Origin: Pelagibacteraceae bacterium AG-414-E02
Lineage (GTDB): Bacteria; Pseudomonadota; Alphaproteobacteria; Pelagibacterales; Pelagibacteraceae
Direction: 5' to 3'
Length of the DNA: 64,000 bases
Assembly (NCBI GenBank): GCA_003214615.1
Contig: QCLK01000001.1
Span: 186,001-250,000 of the forward strand
Below, in pieces: positions 1 to 9,754 of this stretch. How positions within the stretch are numbered: the first letter of the stretch is position 1; each line of letters opens with the position of its first letter. The position numbers and the translations under genes are program-made. Under the pieces are notes generated by a model. The model worked only from the letters and a program-made list of their open reading frames with translations, did no database searches and was not told the origin of the DNA.

Positions 1-984
1 TTGATCATTACCACAAACTTCAACCCTTGTTCGAATATGATCTCCTAAATAAATTAATTCTTTTACTTTTGCATTAAAAGAATTTTCAAAATTACCTTCG
101 GTAGCATTAATTTCAACTCTTTCTGGACGTAAGGATACGGTTGAAGAATCTCCGACGGAATTAACATTTATTTTTAAAGAAGTAATCTCATCACCGTGAT
201 CAGTAGTTACAACACAATTTTTTCCGTTAATAGATTTTACTTTTCCTTTAAGTTGATTATTTTCTCCAATAAAGTTTGCAACAAAAGCATTTTCAGGTTT
301 TTCATATAAAACATCTGGTGATGATATTTGTTGAATTTTTCCATCGTTAAATACTGCTATACGATTTGACATTGTTAATGCTTCGCTCTGATCGTGAGTA
401 ACATAAACAACTGTGATTCCAATTCTCTCATGAATATGTTTAATTTCATATTGCATTTGTTCACGAAGTTTTTTATCAAGGGCTCCTAAGGGTTCATCCA
501 TTAATACTAATCTTGGTTCAAAAACTAAAGATCTTGCTAAAGCAACACGTTGTTGTTGACCGCCTGACAATTGTAATGGCATACGATTTCCAAACTCTCC
601 TAATTCTACCATGTCCAAAGTTTTTTTTACTTTTTCTTCAATCTCTGATTTGTTTAATTTTCTAACTTCTAGCGGAAAAGCAAGATTCTCATTTACTGTC
701 AAATGTGGAAATAATGCATAGTTTTGAAATACCATTCCGATTCCTCTTTTGTTAGGAGGAATTTTATTAATAGCTTCGCCTTCTAAATATATTTCTCCGC
801 CCGTAGGGGTTTCAAATCCGGCTAACATCATTAATGTAGTTGTTTTTCCAGAACCAGAAGGCCCTAGCATTGTAAGAAATTCTCCTTGAGGAATATCTAC
901 ATTGAGATCTTTAACTACAAGTGTTTCTCCATCGTAGCTTTTATCAACTTTATCAAATTTAACGAAACTATCTGAGCTCCCCAT
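1..984 (-). CDS. potA: ABC transporter ATP-binding protein, spermidine/putrescine (PotA) type, C-terminus outside window
   Basis: Reverse-strand translation from ATG at 984: MGSSDSFVKFDKVDKSYDGETLVVKDLNVDIPQGEFLTMLGPSGSGKTTT..., Walker A GPSGSGKT, signature LSGGQQQRVALARSL, LMDEPLGALD, followed by a TOBE-like tail; no stop before base 1. Confidence 0.85.
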   Translation of the reverse strand, partial: MGSSDSFVKFDKVDKSYDGETLVVKDLNVDIPQGEFLTMLGPSGSGKTTTLMMLAGFETPTGGEIYLEGEAINKIPPNKRGIGMVFQNYALFPHLTVNENLAFPLEVRKLNKSEIEEKVKKTLDMVELGEFGNRMPLQLSGGQQQRVALARSLVFEPRLVLMDEPLGALDKKLREQMQYEIKHIHERIGITVVYVTHDQSEALTMSNRIAVFNDGKIQQISSPDVLYEKPENAFVANFIGENNQLKGKVKSINGKNCVVTTDHGDEITSLKINVNSVGDSSTVSLRPERVEINATEGNFENSFNAKVKELIYLGDHIRTRVEVCGNDQ

Positions 985-1027
985 AAGCGCCGGATTAGAA
1001 CAATTTTTAAAAACTATTTCAAGATAT

Positions 1028-2197
1028 TTATCCTTTAATATGCAAATCCCTTGATAAATTACAGAATAATTCTGAACCTTTTTCAGTTATCCTTACTGAC
1101 TCGCTTGCCTCAACTCCCCAATCTCCAAATTGCATCACTGCAATCATGTGAAAAGTAACGTTAGGTTGTAAAACAGTTTTGTCTCCTTTTGATATATTCA
1201 AAGTCTGTTCACCCCAATCAGGAGGATAACCAATACCTATAGAATACCCTGTTCTTGACTCCTTTTTAATTCCATATTTATCCAATACTCCCCAGAATTT
1301 TTGTGCAACATCGTCTGCGGTGTTTCCAGGTTTTGTTGCTGAAATTCCTGCATCTAGCGCTTCATTTGTTGCTTTCATTGTATCAATTTTTTTTTGATTT
1401 TTTTCTCCTAAAAGAACAGTTCTAGCCATAGGACAATGATATCTTTTATGAACCCCAGAAATTTCAATTATTGTTGCTTCACCACTAACGAATTTATCTT
1501 CTGTAGCAGTTAAATGTGAAGCTGAAGTTCCTTTTCCTGTAGGCAACAGTGTTGCTATACTAGCGTAATCACCACCAAATTCAGGCGTGCCATTAAATAA
1601 AGCTTTTTGAATTTCACCAACAGCGTCACACTGACGAACTCCAGGACTAATAGACTCGAAAGCCGTCTTCATTCCTTTTTCAGTTATCCTTGCAGCTGAT
1701 TTCATTAGCTTAATTTCAGCTTCAGATTTAACTATTCGCACCCAGTTTACTAATCTTTCTGCATCTTTTATTTTTATATTTGGCAAACCTTTTTTTATAG
1801 TTTCATAGCAAAAAGCAGTAAAATAATGGCTATCCATTTCTAATCCAACGTTGGAAGCATCCCATTTTCTTTTTTTGATTATTTCAACCAGATACTGGTA
1901 TGGATGTAGTGGCCATGTATGAATATATTTTTCATCATACGCAATTATATTTTTATGTTGAACATAAGTTTTTATATAGCCTCCCCCAGCATCTTGTGCT
2001 CTAAGAAAACAAATTGGCTCATCTTCATTAAGGTGAACTAAAACACATTGCGCATAATAAAAAGACCACGCATCGTAACCTGTTAAATAATTCATGTTTG
2101 CCGGATCGTGAGAAATTAATAAATCAATTCCCTGTTTTTGCATTGAATCTTTAACTTTTTTTAATCTTTCTTTGTATTCTTTTTTTTCAAAAAGCAT
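1028..2197 (-). CDS. doeA: M24 family metallopeptidase-fold hydrolase, ectoine hydrolase (DoeA)-like
   Basis: Creatinase/prolidase fold; motif TGYSIGIGYPPDWGEQTLNISKGDKTVLQPNVTFHMI...ASESVRITEKG resembles DoeA/EutD more than generic Xaa-Pro peptidase. Confidence 0.7.
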   Translation of the reverse strand: MLFEKKEYKERLKKVKDSMQKQGIDLLISHDPANMNYLTGYDAWSFYYAQCVLVHLNEDEPICFLRAQDAGGGYIKTYVQHKNIIAYDEKYIHTWPLHPYQYLVEIIKKRKWDASNVGLEMDSHYFTAFCYETIKKGLPNIKIKDAERLVNWVRIVKSEAEIKLMKSAARITEKGMKTAFESISPGVRQCDAVGEIQKALFNGTPEFGGDYASIATLLPTGKGTSASHLTATEDKFVSGEATIIEISGVHKRYHCPMARTVLLGEKNQKKIDTMKATNEALDAGISATKPGNTADDVAQKFWGVLDKYGIKKESRTGYSIGIGYPPDWGEQTLNISKGDKTVLQPNVTFHMIAVMQFGDWGVEASESVRITEKGSELFCNLSRDLHIKG

Positions 2198-2198
2198 T

Positions 2199-2948
2199 TT
2201 ATTTCCTTAAAAGTTCTCCATACCCTTCTACTGCGGGCTTGTATCCGATTGATCTTATAGTGTCCCAAATTAAAGTTTGATTACTAGAAAGAACTAATTT
2301 TTTTACTTTTTTTTCAACTTTTTCAAGTATTTCTAAAACAGGTAGCGCAGTACAAGATATGAAAAGTGCATCCGCATCACTTATATTTAATTTAATTAAA
2401 GTGTCTAATAAATATTCTGGATCTACACTGGCTATGTCTTCATCTTTGTCTATATTAAAAGTACTAAAAGATATAATATTAATATTTTTTTTATTAAAAT
2501 ATTCTAAAATTGTCTTGTTTACAGATTCTGGATATGGGGTAAATAAAGCAATCTTTTTTGCATTCATTTTTGTAAAAGCTTTAATGGCAGAAGTAATTGG
2601 CGTTGTAACATAGCAGCCTGGCTTAGCTAATTGGACTTTATCCTTAACTTTATCTTCTCCTATAGCTATTGTTCCTGATGTGCATGCATAAGCAACTGTA
2701 TTTATTTTTTGCCCAGGTAATATTTTTTTAGTTACTGGTTCTATTTGATCATACATTTTCAAAAGATTTTCTTTAGTTAAAGGATTTTCATTGTGAATAC
2801 GGTTTACAAATAAATCTAAAGGTAATTTTTGACAAATAGATTGAAAGTCATTTTCTATTGTAAGATCAGTTGAAAGTGCAAGTAATCCTACTTTTGGATT
2901 TATTTTTTTTTTGAATTTTGGTTCAATATAATTTGTTTTGACTGTCAT
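2199..2948 (-). CDS. Asp/Glu racemase / maleate cis-trans isomerase family protein, EutA-like
   Basis: VGLLALSTDLTIENDF..., CTSGT and SCTALP cysteine motifs of the arylmalonate decarboxylase/maleate isomerase superfamily; adjacent to DoeA-like gene. Confidence 0.65.
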   Translation of the reverse strand: MTVKTNYIEPKFKKKINPKVGLLALSTDLTIENDFQSICQKLPLDLFVNRIHNENPLTKENLLKMYDQIEPVTKKILPGQKINTVAYACTSGTIAIGEDKVKDKVQLAKPGCYVTTPITSAIKAFTKMNAKKIALFTPYPESVNKTILEYFNKKNINIISFSTFNIDKDEDIASVDPEYLLDTLIKLNISDADALFISCTALPVLEILEKVEKKVKKLVLSSNQTLIWDTIRSIGYKPAVEGYGELLRK

Positions 2949-4054
2949 TATTTTTTAGGGAAATAGTCTTCACATTTACCTTCTCTATATACATCGGTAG
3001 TACTACAGTGTAAGCCTCCTCCGAAAGGATAAACGTCTCGAAAATCAACTTCTATAACTTCCATACCAAGTTTGCTTATTTGCTCAGCTTGATAAACTTC
3101 ACTTTTTTCTACACATACAGTTTTTGGATCAAGAACTAAAATATTCATAGATAACCAAACCGAAGAGAAACATAAAGGTGGGGGTGAATTGTGTGCCGGT
3201 TGAGCTGCATCAACTATTTTCCAATCGTTTTTTTCAAAAATTTTTCTTTGTTCTTTAGGTAATCGTCTATTTGGATTATTTATTATTAAACCTGGTTTTA
3301 ATGCTGTGAAAGTAGCATCAATATGGATTGGATATGGATCGCCTGGAAAATTAAGTGCATGGACTCTATGATCTGGAAAATGTCTTTTTAACCAATCAAT
3401 ACCTTTTAAATTTGTTGTAAAACCATGCTGAACCATTAGATCTTTACCAAATCTCATAACATCCGCCGCATCAAAAAGAGGTTCTTCTTCTGTTGTTACA
3501 AAAAATTTTTTAGCTGTCCATTCTAGCCTTTTTTGAACACCAATTTTGTCAGATAGATAATCCATATGAAAACTTTTATCTGTTAGACGAGGTTTTGGAG
3601 CTGACTCATGTCTCATTTCTGGATCTTCTTCATAATATTTTTTTAACAACGGTCTGTAGTTAAGATATTCAAAAAATCGACATCTATAACTCATAGTCGC
3701 TTCCAGCATTTCTTTGCCGACTGTTAAAATTATATCTCTTGCTGGCATGGTTCCAAACATACTTTTGGTTTTCCAGTCTGGTGTAGCTATAGGTTGATTA
3801 AAATTAAGTGGTGTGGGACGATCAACTTTTATTCCTCTTTTTTTCAAAAGATTTGCAAAATTTTCTAGTAATTCATTTGCGCGTTCAATAGTTTCTTTTG
3901 GTCTTACACCAAATTGACCCCTCATATCTGAATCTTCAGGAACTTTTCCATCAACCGCTGGCTCAGAAGGAGGAATACAACAACCATCTGCACGTCCCAA
4001 AATTACATGCTTTAAAGGATCCCATTCATTCCAGCTATTAACAACGGTTTTCAT
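2948..4054 (-). CDS. Glycine (arginine:glycine) amidinotransferase family protein
   Basis: HIDATF, NPNRR, KWLSMN-like (VWLSMNILVLD) and catalytic-Cys motif GGGLHCSTTDVYREG match the AGAT family. Confidence 0.85.
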   Translation of the reverse strand: MKTVVNSWNEWDPLKHVILGRADGCCIPPSEPAVDGKVPEDSDMRGQFGVRPKETIERANELLENFANLLKKRGIKVDRPTPLNFNQPIATPDWKTKSMFGTMPARDIILTVGKEMLEATMSYRCRFFEYLNYRPLLKKYYEEDPEMRHESAPKPRLTDKSFHMDYLSDKIGVQKRLEWTAKKFFVTTEEEPLFDAADVMRFGKDLMVQHGFTTNLKGIDWLKRHFPDHRVHALNFPGDPYPIHIDATFTALKPGLIINNPNRRLPKEQRKIFEKNDWKIVDAAQPAHNSPPPLCFSSVWLSMNILVLDPKTVCVEKSEVYQAEQISKLGMEVIEVDFRDVYPFGGGLHCSTTDVYREGKCEDYFPKK

Positions 4055-4248
4055 CTTTTTTTATCTTTAAATTATGAAGATACAATAAACAAACGGTTGA
4101 AAATTAGCATAAATTGTTTGCCAACTCTATTTTAAAATCATTGCTTTCTAATAAGCGCTAATTTATTCTATCTTTACCAAGGCGATACATAACTCATCGT
4201 AAATTGCGAAAGTGGGATCGGTCGACTTCAGTTTTTAAGGAGATGACT

Positions 4249-5415
4249 ATGAAGATTGGATATTTTTGTAATATTACTAATTGGAAAAAAAAACCATACA
4301 CAGAAATTTTGGATGATGCTCGAGATATAGCTCAATATTGTGATAAAAATAATTGGGATTCTATTTGGTTTACAGAACATCATTTTAATCATGAAGGTAT
4401 GGAATCTCAGCCAAATCCATTAATGATGTGCGCAGATGTTGCTGCACGAACAAAAAAAATAAGATTAGGACAGGCATGCAATGTAATTACTTTTTGGAAT
4501 CCAATAAGATTAGCTGAAGATATTGCGGCACTAGATCAGCTTTCTAAAGGCAGAGTAGAAGTTGGAATAGGTAGAGGTGTATACGGAAGAGAAGCGGTAC
4601 ACATGAACATCGAAGCAGATTTAAAAGATCAAGCAAAAAATAAAAGATTATTTCAAGAAACATTAGATGTAATGAAAAAAGCTTGGACTAAAAAATTTTT
4701 TAGTCATAAAGGAGAATTTTATACTTACCCTTCGCCTAACTTTGTTTGGCAGCACGATATGAGTCCACCTAACGAAGATTTTGTAGATTTAAAAACTAAT
4801 CAAATTAAAAAAATTAGTGTTGTTCCTCATCCATATCAAAAACCTCATCCCCCTTTGTGGCAAGTAGTAGACTCTACAGGATCTATTGAATGGGCTGCAA
4901 AAAATGGAATTAATTGTATAATGTGGATTCCTACAGTTAAAACTTTAAAAAAAAGATTTGAAATATACAAAAATGCAAAATCTGAAGCAGAAAAAAAAGA
5001 TGTTCCAATGGGAGCAGGAATTTCTTTAGTCAGAGATATGTTTGTTGCAGAAACCATGGAAGATGCAAAAAAATTAGCTGGGGAACAAATGGTAAATTAT
5101 ATGAGATGGGTTTGTCATTGGAGAGGTTTGGGAAATCATATGGACCCCGGAGAAGAACTTCCGCAAACTAAAGGAAAATTAGATTTATTAAATTATGATT
5201 TTTTACATAAGAGAAATATGCTGTTTGGAACTCCTGAATATGTTGTGGAAAAAATTAAAGAACTGCAATCTGAACTTAATCTTCAAAATTTACAGGTGTG
5301 GTCTAGTATGCCTGGAGTAAAACACGAAGATACTATGAGAAGCATAAAACTATTTAATGATGAAGTAATTCCAAAAATAAATTTAGAAAAAACCACGGTA
5401 AAACAGGCTAGTTAA
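4249..5415 (+). CDS. LLM class flavin-dependent oxidoreductase (bacterial luciferase-like)
   Basis: MKIGYFCNITNW...DSIWFTEHHFNHEG...RVEVGIGRGVYGREA; ORF track start at 4204 is TTG, but AAGGAG precedes the ATGs at 4243/4249. Confidence 0.85.
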   Translation: MKIGYFCNITNWKKKPYTEILDDARDIAQYCDKNNWDSIWFTEHHFNHEGMESQPNPLMMCADVAARTKKIRLGQACNVITFWNPIRLAEDIAALDQLSKGRVEVGIGRGVYGREAVHMNIEADLKDQAKNKRLFQETLDVMKKAWTKKFFSHKGEFYTYPSPNFVWQHDMSPPNEDFVDLKTNQIKKISVVPHPYQKPHPPLWQVVDSTGSIEWAAKNGINCIMWIPTVKTLKKRFEIYKNAKSEAEKKDVPMGAGISLVRDMFVAETMEDAKKLAGEQMVNYMRWVCHWRGLGNHMDPGEELPQTKGKLDLLNYDFLHKRNMLFGTPEYVVEKIKELQSELNLQNLQVWSSMPGVKHEDTMRSIKLFNDEVIPKINLEKTTVKQAS

Positions 5416-5417
5416 TA

Positions 5418-6008
5418 ATGGATTTAAATTTAAGAAAATTTGTAAAGTTTGTTGATAAAACTTTTATTGAAGGTGGCAAAAAAGCAAAAACTCCTGTTTT
5501 GCTTGTTTCTGTTGCAGCTGTGATAAAGAATCCATGGATAGATAGAGGTTTTGTTGAAGATTTAAAACCCGAAATACTTGCTCTAGCGCCAAAACTTGGT
5601 GACATTTTAGTTCCCGAATTAATAAAAGAAATAGGTTCAGGTGATAAAATTTTAGCCTACGGCAAGGCTGGGGTTGTTGGTGTAAAAGGTGAGATTGAAC
5701 ATGCATCGGCATTTATTCATACTTTAAGATTTGGAAATAAATTCAGAGAAGCGGTTGGTGGAACTTCTTATTTAAGTTTTACAAATACAAGAGGGCCAGC
5801 TGGATGCAAAATTTCAATCCCAATGATGCATAAAACAGATAGCGGATTAAGGCCTTACTATTTAACTCATGAATTTACTATTCATGATGCTCCATGTTCT
5901 GATGAAATTGTTATTGCTATTGGTGGATCCCCAGGTGGAAGAGCACATGCTAGAACAGGGGATCGTTACCAGGATATGAAAGAAATGGGAATTAAAAACT
6001 CCAAGTAA
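5418..6008 (+). CDS. DUF1185 / 'amino acid synthesis' family protein
   Basis: VAAVIKNPWIDRGFVEDLKPEI...KAGVVGVKGEIEHASAFIHTLRFGNKFREAVGGTSYL...GRAHARTGDRYQDM. Confidence 0.75.
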   Translation: MDLNLRKFVKFVDKTFIEGGKKAKTPVLLVSVAAVIKNPWIDRGFVEDLKPEILALAPKLGDILVPELIKEIGSGDKILAYGKAGVVGVKGEIEHASAFIHTLRFGNKFREAVGGTSYLSFTNTRGPAGCKISIPMMHKTDSGLRPYYLTHEFTIHDAPCSDEIVIAIGGSPGGRAHARTGDRYQDMKEMGIKNSK

Positions 6009-6013
6009 ATTTA

Positions 6014-6805
6014 ATGTCAAATAAAATAGATTCTTTTGGCACTTCATATTCCTTAAAAAAAATTAATGATAAAAATCCCATCGTTTTCATACATGGCGTC
6101 GGTTTAACCAAAGAAATTTGGGATCCACAAATTAAATTTTTTAAAGATTATAATACCCTTACATATGATTTGCTCGGTCATGGAAAAACACCTTTAAAAA
6201 AAACTAAGGTTAGTTTTAATGACTTTACAAAACAATTGGTTAGATTAATTAAGCAATTAAATTTTAATAGGATTCATTTAGTCGGTTTTTCAATGGGGGC
6301 TCTCATAGCTAGACATTTTGCATCTGAAAATAGTGACAGACTATGTTCCTTAATAATTCATGGTTCAATATATAAAAGAACCGAGGAACAAATGAGAGTT
6401 GTTAAAAATAGACTTGAAGTAGCAAAATTGAAAAGGCCTGCATCTAAACATACCGCACTAAGAAGATGGCTATCAGAAGAATTTTCTAGAAAAAATCCTG
6501 ATATTTATAAAAAAATTTATTCAATTTTAGACAAAAATAAACGTTTAGATTTTTTAAAATGTTACGATATTTTTTGTAACTATGTTGACGATGATAATAT
6601 GCTTAAAAAAATTAATGTTAAAACTCTTATAACTACTGGGGAAAATGATGTAGGATCTACTCCTGAAATGTCTAAAAATTTGAGTAAGATGATTAGAGGA
6701 AGTAATTTTGTTGAAATTAAAAAAGGGAAACATCTCTGTAGTATAGAATGTGCCCATGATGTTAATGTAACTTTTAAAAAATTTATAGATCAAAATAATG
6801 CCTAA
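6014..6805 (+). CDS. Alpha/beta hydrolase
   Basis: VFIHGVGLTKEIW, GFSMGALIARHFA nucleophile elbow, TGENDVGST, GKHLCSIE. Confidence 0.85.
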   Translation: MSNKIDSFGTSYSLKKINDKNPIVFIHGVGLTKEIWDPQIKFFKDYNTLTYDLLGHGKTPLKKTKVSFNDFTKQLVRLIKQLNFNRIHLVGFSMGALIARHFASENSDRLCSLIIHGSIYKRTEEQMRVVKNRLEVAKLKRPASKHTALRRWLSEEFSRKNPDIYKKIYSILDKNKRLDFLKCYDIFCNYVDDDNMLKKINVKTLITTGENDVGSTPEMSKNLSKMIRGSNFVEIKKGKHLCSIECAHDVNVTFKKFIDQNNA

Positions 6806-8279
6806 ACTTAAAGAATATAAAATGTATATTGATGGTTCTTGGGTTGATGCCGAAAATAAAAAAACTTTTAAAAGTTTAAATCCAGAAAATAATGAACCTT
6901 GGGTTGTTGTTCCAGAAGCAAGTGCAAAAGACGTAAATAAAGCAGTTGAAGCTGCTCAAAAAGCTTTTGAGGGAAAGTGGCCAAAATTAATGCCGAGAGA
7001 AAGAGCTAACTATTTAAGAGCTATCGCAAATCAATTGAGAGAAAATGCTGAAATGCTAGGAAAAATTGAAACAATCGATACTGGAAAACTTTTTAGAGAA
7101 ACTAAAACTCAAGCTAATTACATTGCCGAGTATTACGATTATTTTGCAGGACTAACAGATAAAGTTGAAGGAACTGTCTTGCCAATTGATAAACCAAATA
7201 TGCAAGTCATTACTACGAGAGAACCAATTGGTGTTATTGCTGCAATTATTCCTTGGAACTCTCAAATGTTATTAACGGCTGTTAAACTTGCACCAGCTTT
7301 AGCTATGGGAAACACCGTCGTAATTAAATCTTCCGAGTTAGCTCCTGCTACTATGTTTGAATTTGCAAAATTAATAGAAAAAACAGGAATACCTAAAGGA
7401 GTTGTAAATGTTGTAACTGGATTTGGTGATCCTTGTGGAAAAGCACTAACAACTCATAAAGATGTTGAAAGAATTGCTTTCACCGGAGGTCCAGAAACGG
7501 CAAGACACATTATTAGAAATTCTGCTGAAAACTTATCGCAGGTCAGTTTAGAATTGGGAGGAAAAAGCCCTGTAGCCGTATTCGAAGATGCTGATCAGGA
7601 AAATGCATTAAACGGTATTACCGCAGGAATTTTTGGAGCTAGCGGGCAAAGTTGTATAGCAGGATCCAGATTGTATTTACAAAGAAATATTTATGATAAT
7701 TTTTTGGATAAATTAATTAATCGAGCAAATAAAATAAAATTAGGTAACCCGATGGATTCAGATACCCAAATGGGGCCTCTTAGTAGTTTAAAACAACTAG
7801 AAATAATCGAAAAAAATATAAAAATTACTATTGACCAAGGTGGAAAAATAAAATGTGGAGGAAAAAGACATAGTTTATCGAACAAAGGATATTACTTTCC
7901 AGCTACAATAATAGAATGTGAAAATCACAATTTGCCAACAGCTGAAAATGAACTTTTTGGTCCTATATTGTCGGTAATGAAATTTGATACAGAAGAAGAA
8001 GTAATTAATAAAATGAATGACAATAAATACGGTTTATCCTCTGGTGTTTATACAAAAGATTTAGGCAGAGGATTAAGAGTTTCAAAAGCAATAAGAGCGG
8101 GAATAACTTTTGTAAATACTTATAGATTAATATCGCCCTCCGCTCCTTTTGGTGGAATGAAAGATAGCGGATATGGTAAAGAAGCCGGAATTGAGTCTAT
8201 AAAAGATTACACTAGAATTAAAACAACTTGGTTTAATACATCAGAAAAACCTATGGCAGATCCATTTACAATGGGTTAA
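6798..8279 (+). CDS. Aldehyde dehydrogenase
   Basis: PWNSQMLLTAVKLAPALAMGNTVVIKSSELAP, FTGGPETARHI, LELGGKSP, SGQSCIAGSRL. Confidence 0.92.
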   Translation: MPKLKEYKMYIDGSWVDAENKKTFKSLNPENNEPWVVVPEASAKDVNKAVEAAQKAFEGKWPKLMPRERANYLRAIANQLRENAEMLGKIETIDTGKLFRETKTQANYIAEYYDYFAGLTDKVEGTVLPIDKPNMQVITTREPIGVIAAIIPWNSQMLLTAVKLAPALAMGNTVVIKSSELAPATMFEFAKLIEKTGIPKGVVNVVTGFGDPCGKALTTHKDVERIAFTGGPETARHIIRNSAENLSQVSLELGGKSPVAVFEDADQENALNGITAGIFGASGQSCIAGSRLYLQRNIYDNFLDKLINRANKIKLGNPMDSDTQMGPLSSLKQLEIIEKNIKITIDQGGKIKCGGKRHSLSNKGYYFPATIIECENHNLPTAENELFGPILSVMKFDTEEEVINKMNDNKYGLSSGVYTKDLGRGLRVSKAIRAGITFVNTYRLISPSAPFGGMKDSGYGKEAGIESIKDYTRIKTTWFNTSEKPMADPFTMG

Positions 8280-8380
8280 TGCATGATTCAGTCAGATAAA
8301 TAAAAGAAAATTTCCCATTGAAAAAATAATTTTAAAGGTAAATACTCCTATTAATTAATAATATTATTAAGAGGGAAAAT

Positions 8381-9562
8381 ATGAAAAAACTATTTATTGC
8401 TGCAATTATGTCTTTGTCACTACTAACGACAAGCGCATTTGCAGAAGTCAAAATGGGGATCATTTTGGGATTTACTGGACCGATAGAGTCTTTAACTCCT
8501 GCAATGAGAGATTCCGCTAAATTAGCTTTTCAAGAAGCTTCTGATTCTGGATCACTTCTAGGAGGAGAAACAATTACTGTTTTAGAAGGTGACTCAACAT
8601 GCGTGGACTCAGCTGCAGCAACAACTGCTGCGGAAGGATTAGTAGCTCAAGGCGTGGCTGCAATTATGGGAGCAGATTGTTCAGGAGTAACTGGAGCAAT
8701 TGCAAGTAACGTAGCAGTACCTAACGGTGTTGTTATGATATCACCTTCAGCAACATCTCCTGGTTTAACAACTTTGGATGATAAAGGTTTGTTCTTCCGT
8801 ACAGCACCATCGGATGCTCGTGGAGGACAAATTCTTGCTGATATAACTAAAGACAGAGGAATTAAAAGTGTTGCAGTTACATATACTAACAACGATTATG
8901 GTAAAGGCTTAGCTGATGTTTATTCAGCAGCAGTCAAAGCACATGGTATCAAAGTTACCGCAGTTGAATCTCATGAAGATGGTAAAGCTGACTATAGTGC
9001 TGAAGTTGGTACATTAGCATCAGCAGGTGGAGATGCAGTTGCTGTAATAGGATATCTTGACCAAGGTGGTAAAGGAATTATTCAAGGATCTTTGGATTCT
9101 GGTGCCTTTGATACGTTTATATTATCAGACGGTATGATTGGTGATTCTCTTACAGATGCTTTCGGCAAAAGCTTAAACAAATCTTTTGGTTCGTTACCAG
9201 GTTCTACAGGTAAAGGAGCTGGAGTGTTTGCAAAAGTTGCTGGAAAAGCTGGAATTGACCCATCTGGTCCATACACTGGTGAATCTTACGACGCAGCAGC
9301 TTTAATCGTGCTTGCAATGCAAGCTGGTGGTTCTGCCGATCGTGCTTCGATTGCTAAAAACGTAATGGCTGTAGCTAATGGCCCAGGGAAGAAAATTTAT
9401 CCTGGTCAGCTTAAAAAAGCTCTAGATCTTTTAGCTAAAGGTAAAGCGGTTGATTACGAAGGAGCAACAGGAGTCGTATTTACAGACGTTGGAGAACACG
9501 TTGGTAATTTCTTAGAAAAAGAAATTAAAGGTGGTAAATTTAAGACTAAAAAACAAAGATAA
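8381..9562 (+). CDS. Branched-chain amino acid-type ABC transporter substrate-binding protein (LivK-like)
   Basis: Signal peptide MKKLFIAAIMSLSLLTTSAFA; periplasmic-binding fold type I: VKMGIILGFTGPIESLTPAMRDSAKLAFQEA. Confidence 0.88.
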   Translation: MKKLFIAAIMSLSLLTTSAFAEVKMGIILGFTGPIESLTPAMRDSAKLAFQEASDSGSLLGGETITVLEGDSTCVDSAAATTAAEGLVAQGVAAIMGADCSGVTGAIASNVAVPNGVVMISPSATSPGLTTLDDKGLFFRTAPSDARGGQILADITKDRGIKSVAVTYTNNDYGKGLADVYSAAVKAHGIKVTAVESHEDGKADYSAEVGTLASAGGDAVAVIGYLDQGGKGIIQGSLDSGAFDTFILSDGMIGDSLTDAFGKSLNKSFGSLPGSTGKGAGVFAKVAGKAGIDPSGPYTGESYDAAALIVLAMQAGGSADRASIAKNVMAVANGPGKKIYPGQLKKALDLLAKGKAVDYEGATGVVFTDVGEHVGNFLEKEIKGGKFKTKKQR

Positions 9563-9576
9563 AATTTAATTTTATA

Positions 9577-9614
9577 AATCCCAGCGATGAATAATCGCTG
9601 GGATTTTTTTTATT
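9577..9614 (+). terminator. Rho-independent terminator
   Basis: AATCCCAGCGAT-GAATA-ATCGCTGGGATT (12 bp stem) followed by a T run, just after the SBP stop. Confidence 0.9.
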
Positions 9615-9754
9615 TAATCAGCAATATTTGTATATTGGGCATATATAAAGAGCGATTAAAAATATAAAGTGTGATTTTAAAGCCACAGATAAAGCAAAAC
9701 AATATTTGACCTGTATCATTTATTTTAATAGGCTTTCGAACTGAGAGGGATTTA

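Noticed and set aside
4204-4248. Extended N-terminus (TTG start) of the LLM oxidoreductase ORF
   Set aside because: A Shine-Dalgarno-like AAGGAG sits inside it before ATG 4243/4249, and family homology starts at MKIGYF.
5464-5712. 82 aa antisense ORF within the DUF1185 gene
   Set aside because: Low-complexity Gln/Leu-rich shadow of a well-supported gene on the other strand.
8647-9276. Antisense ORFs opposite the substrate-binding protein (81 and 64 aa)
   Set aside because: Overlap a clear CDS and have no recognisable motif.
9615-9754. Possible purine-type riboswitch upstream of the NCS2 permease
   Set aside because: No conserved aptamer core or convincing three-way junction could be drawn by eye.
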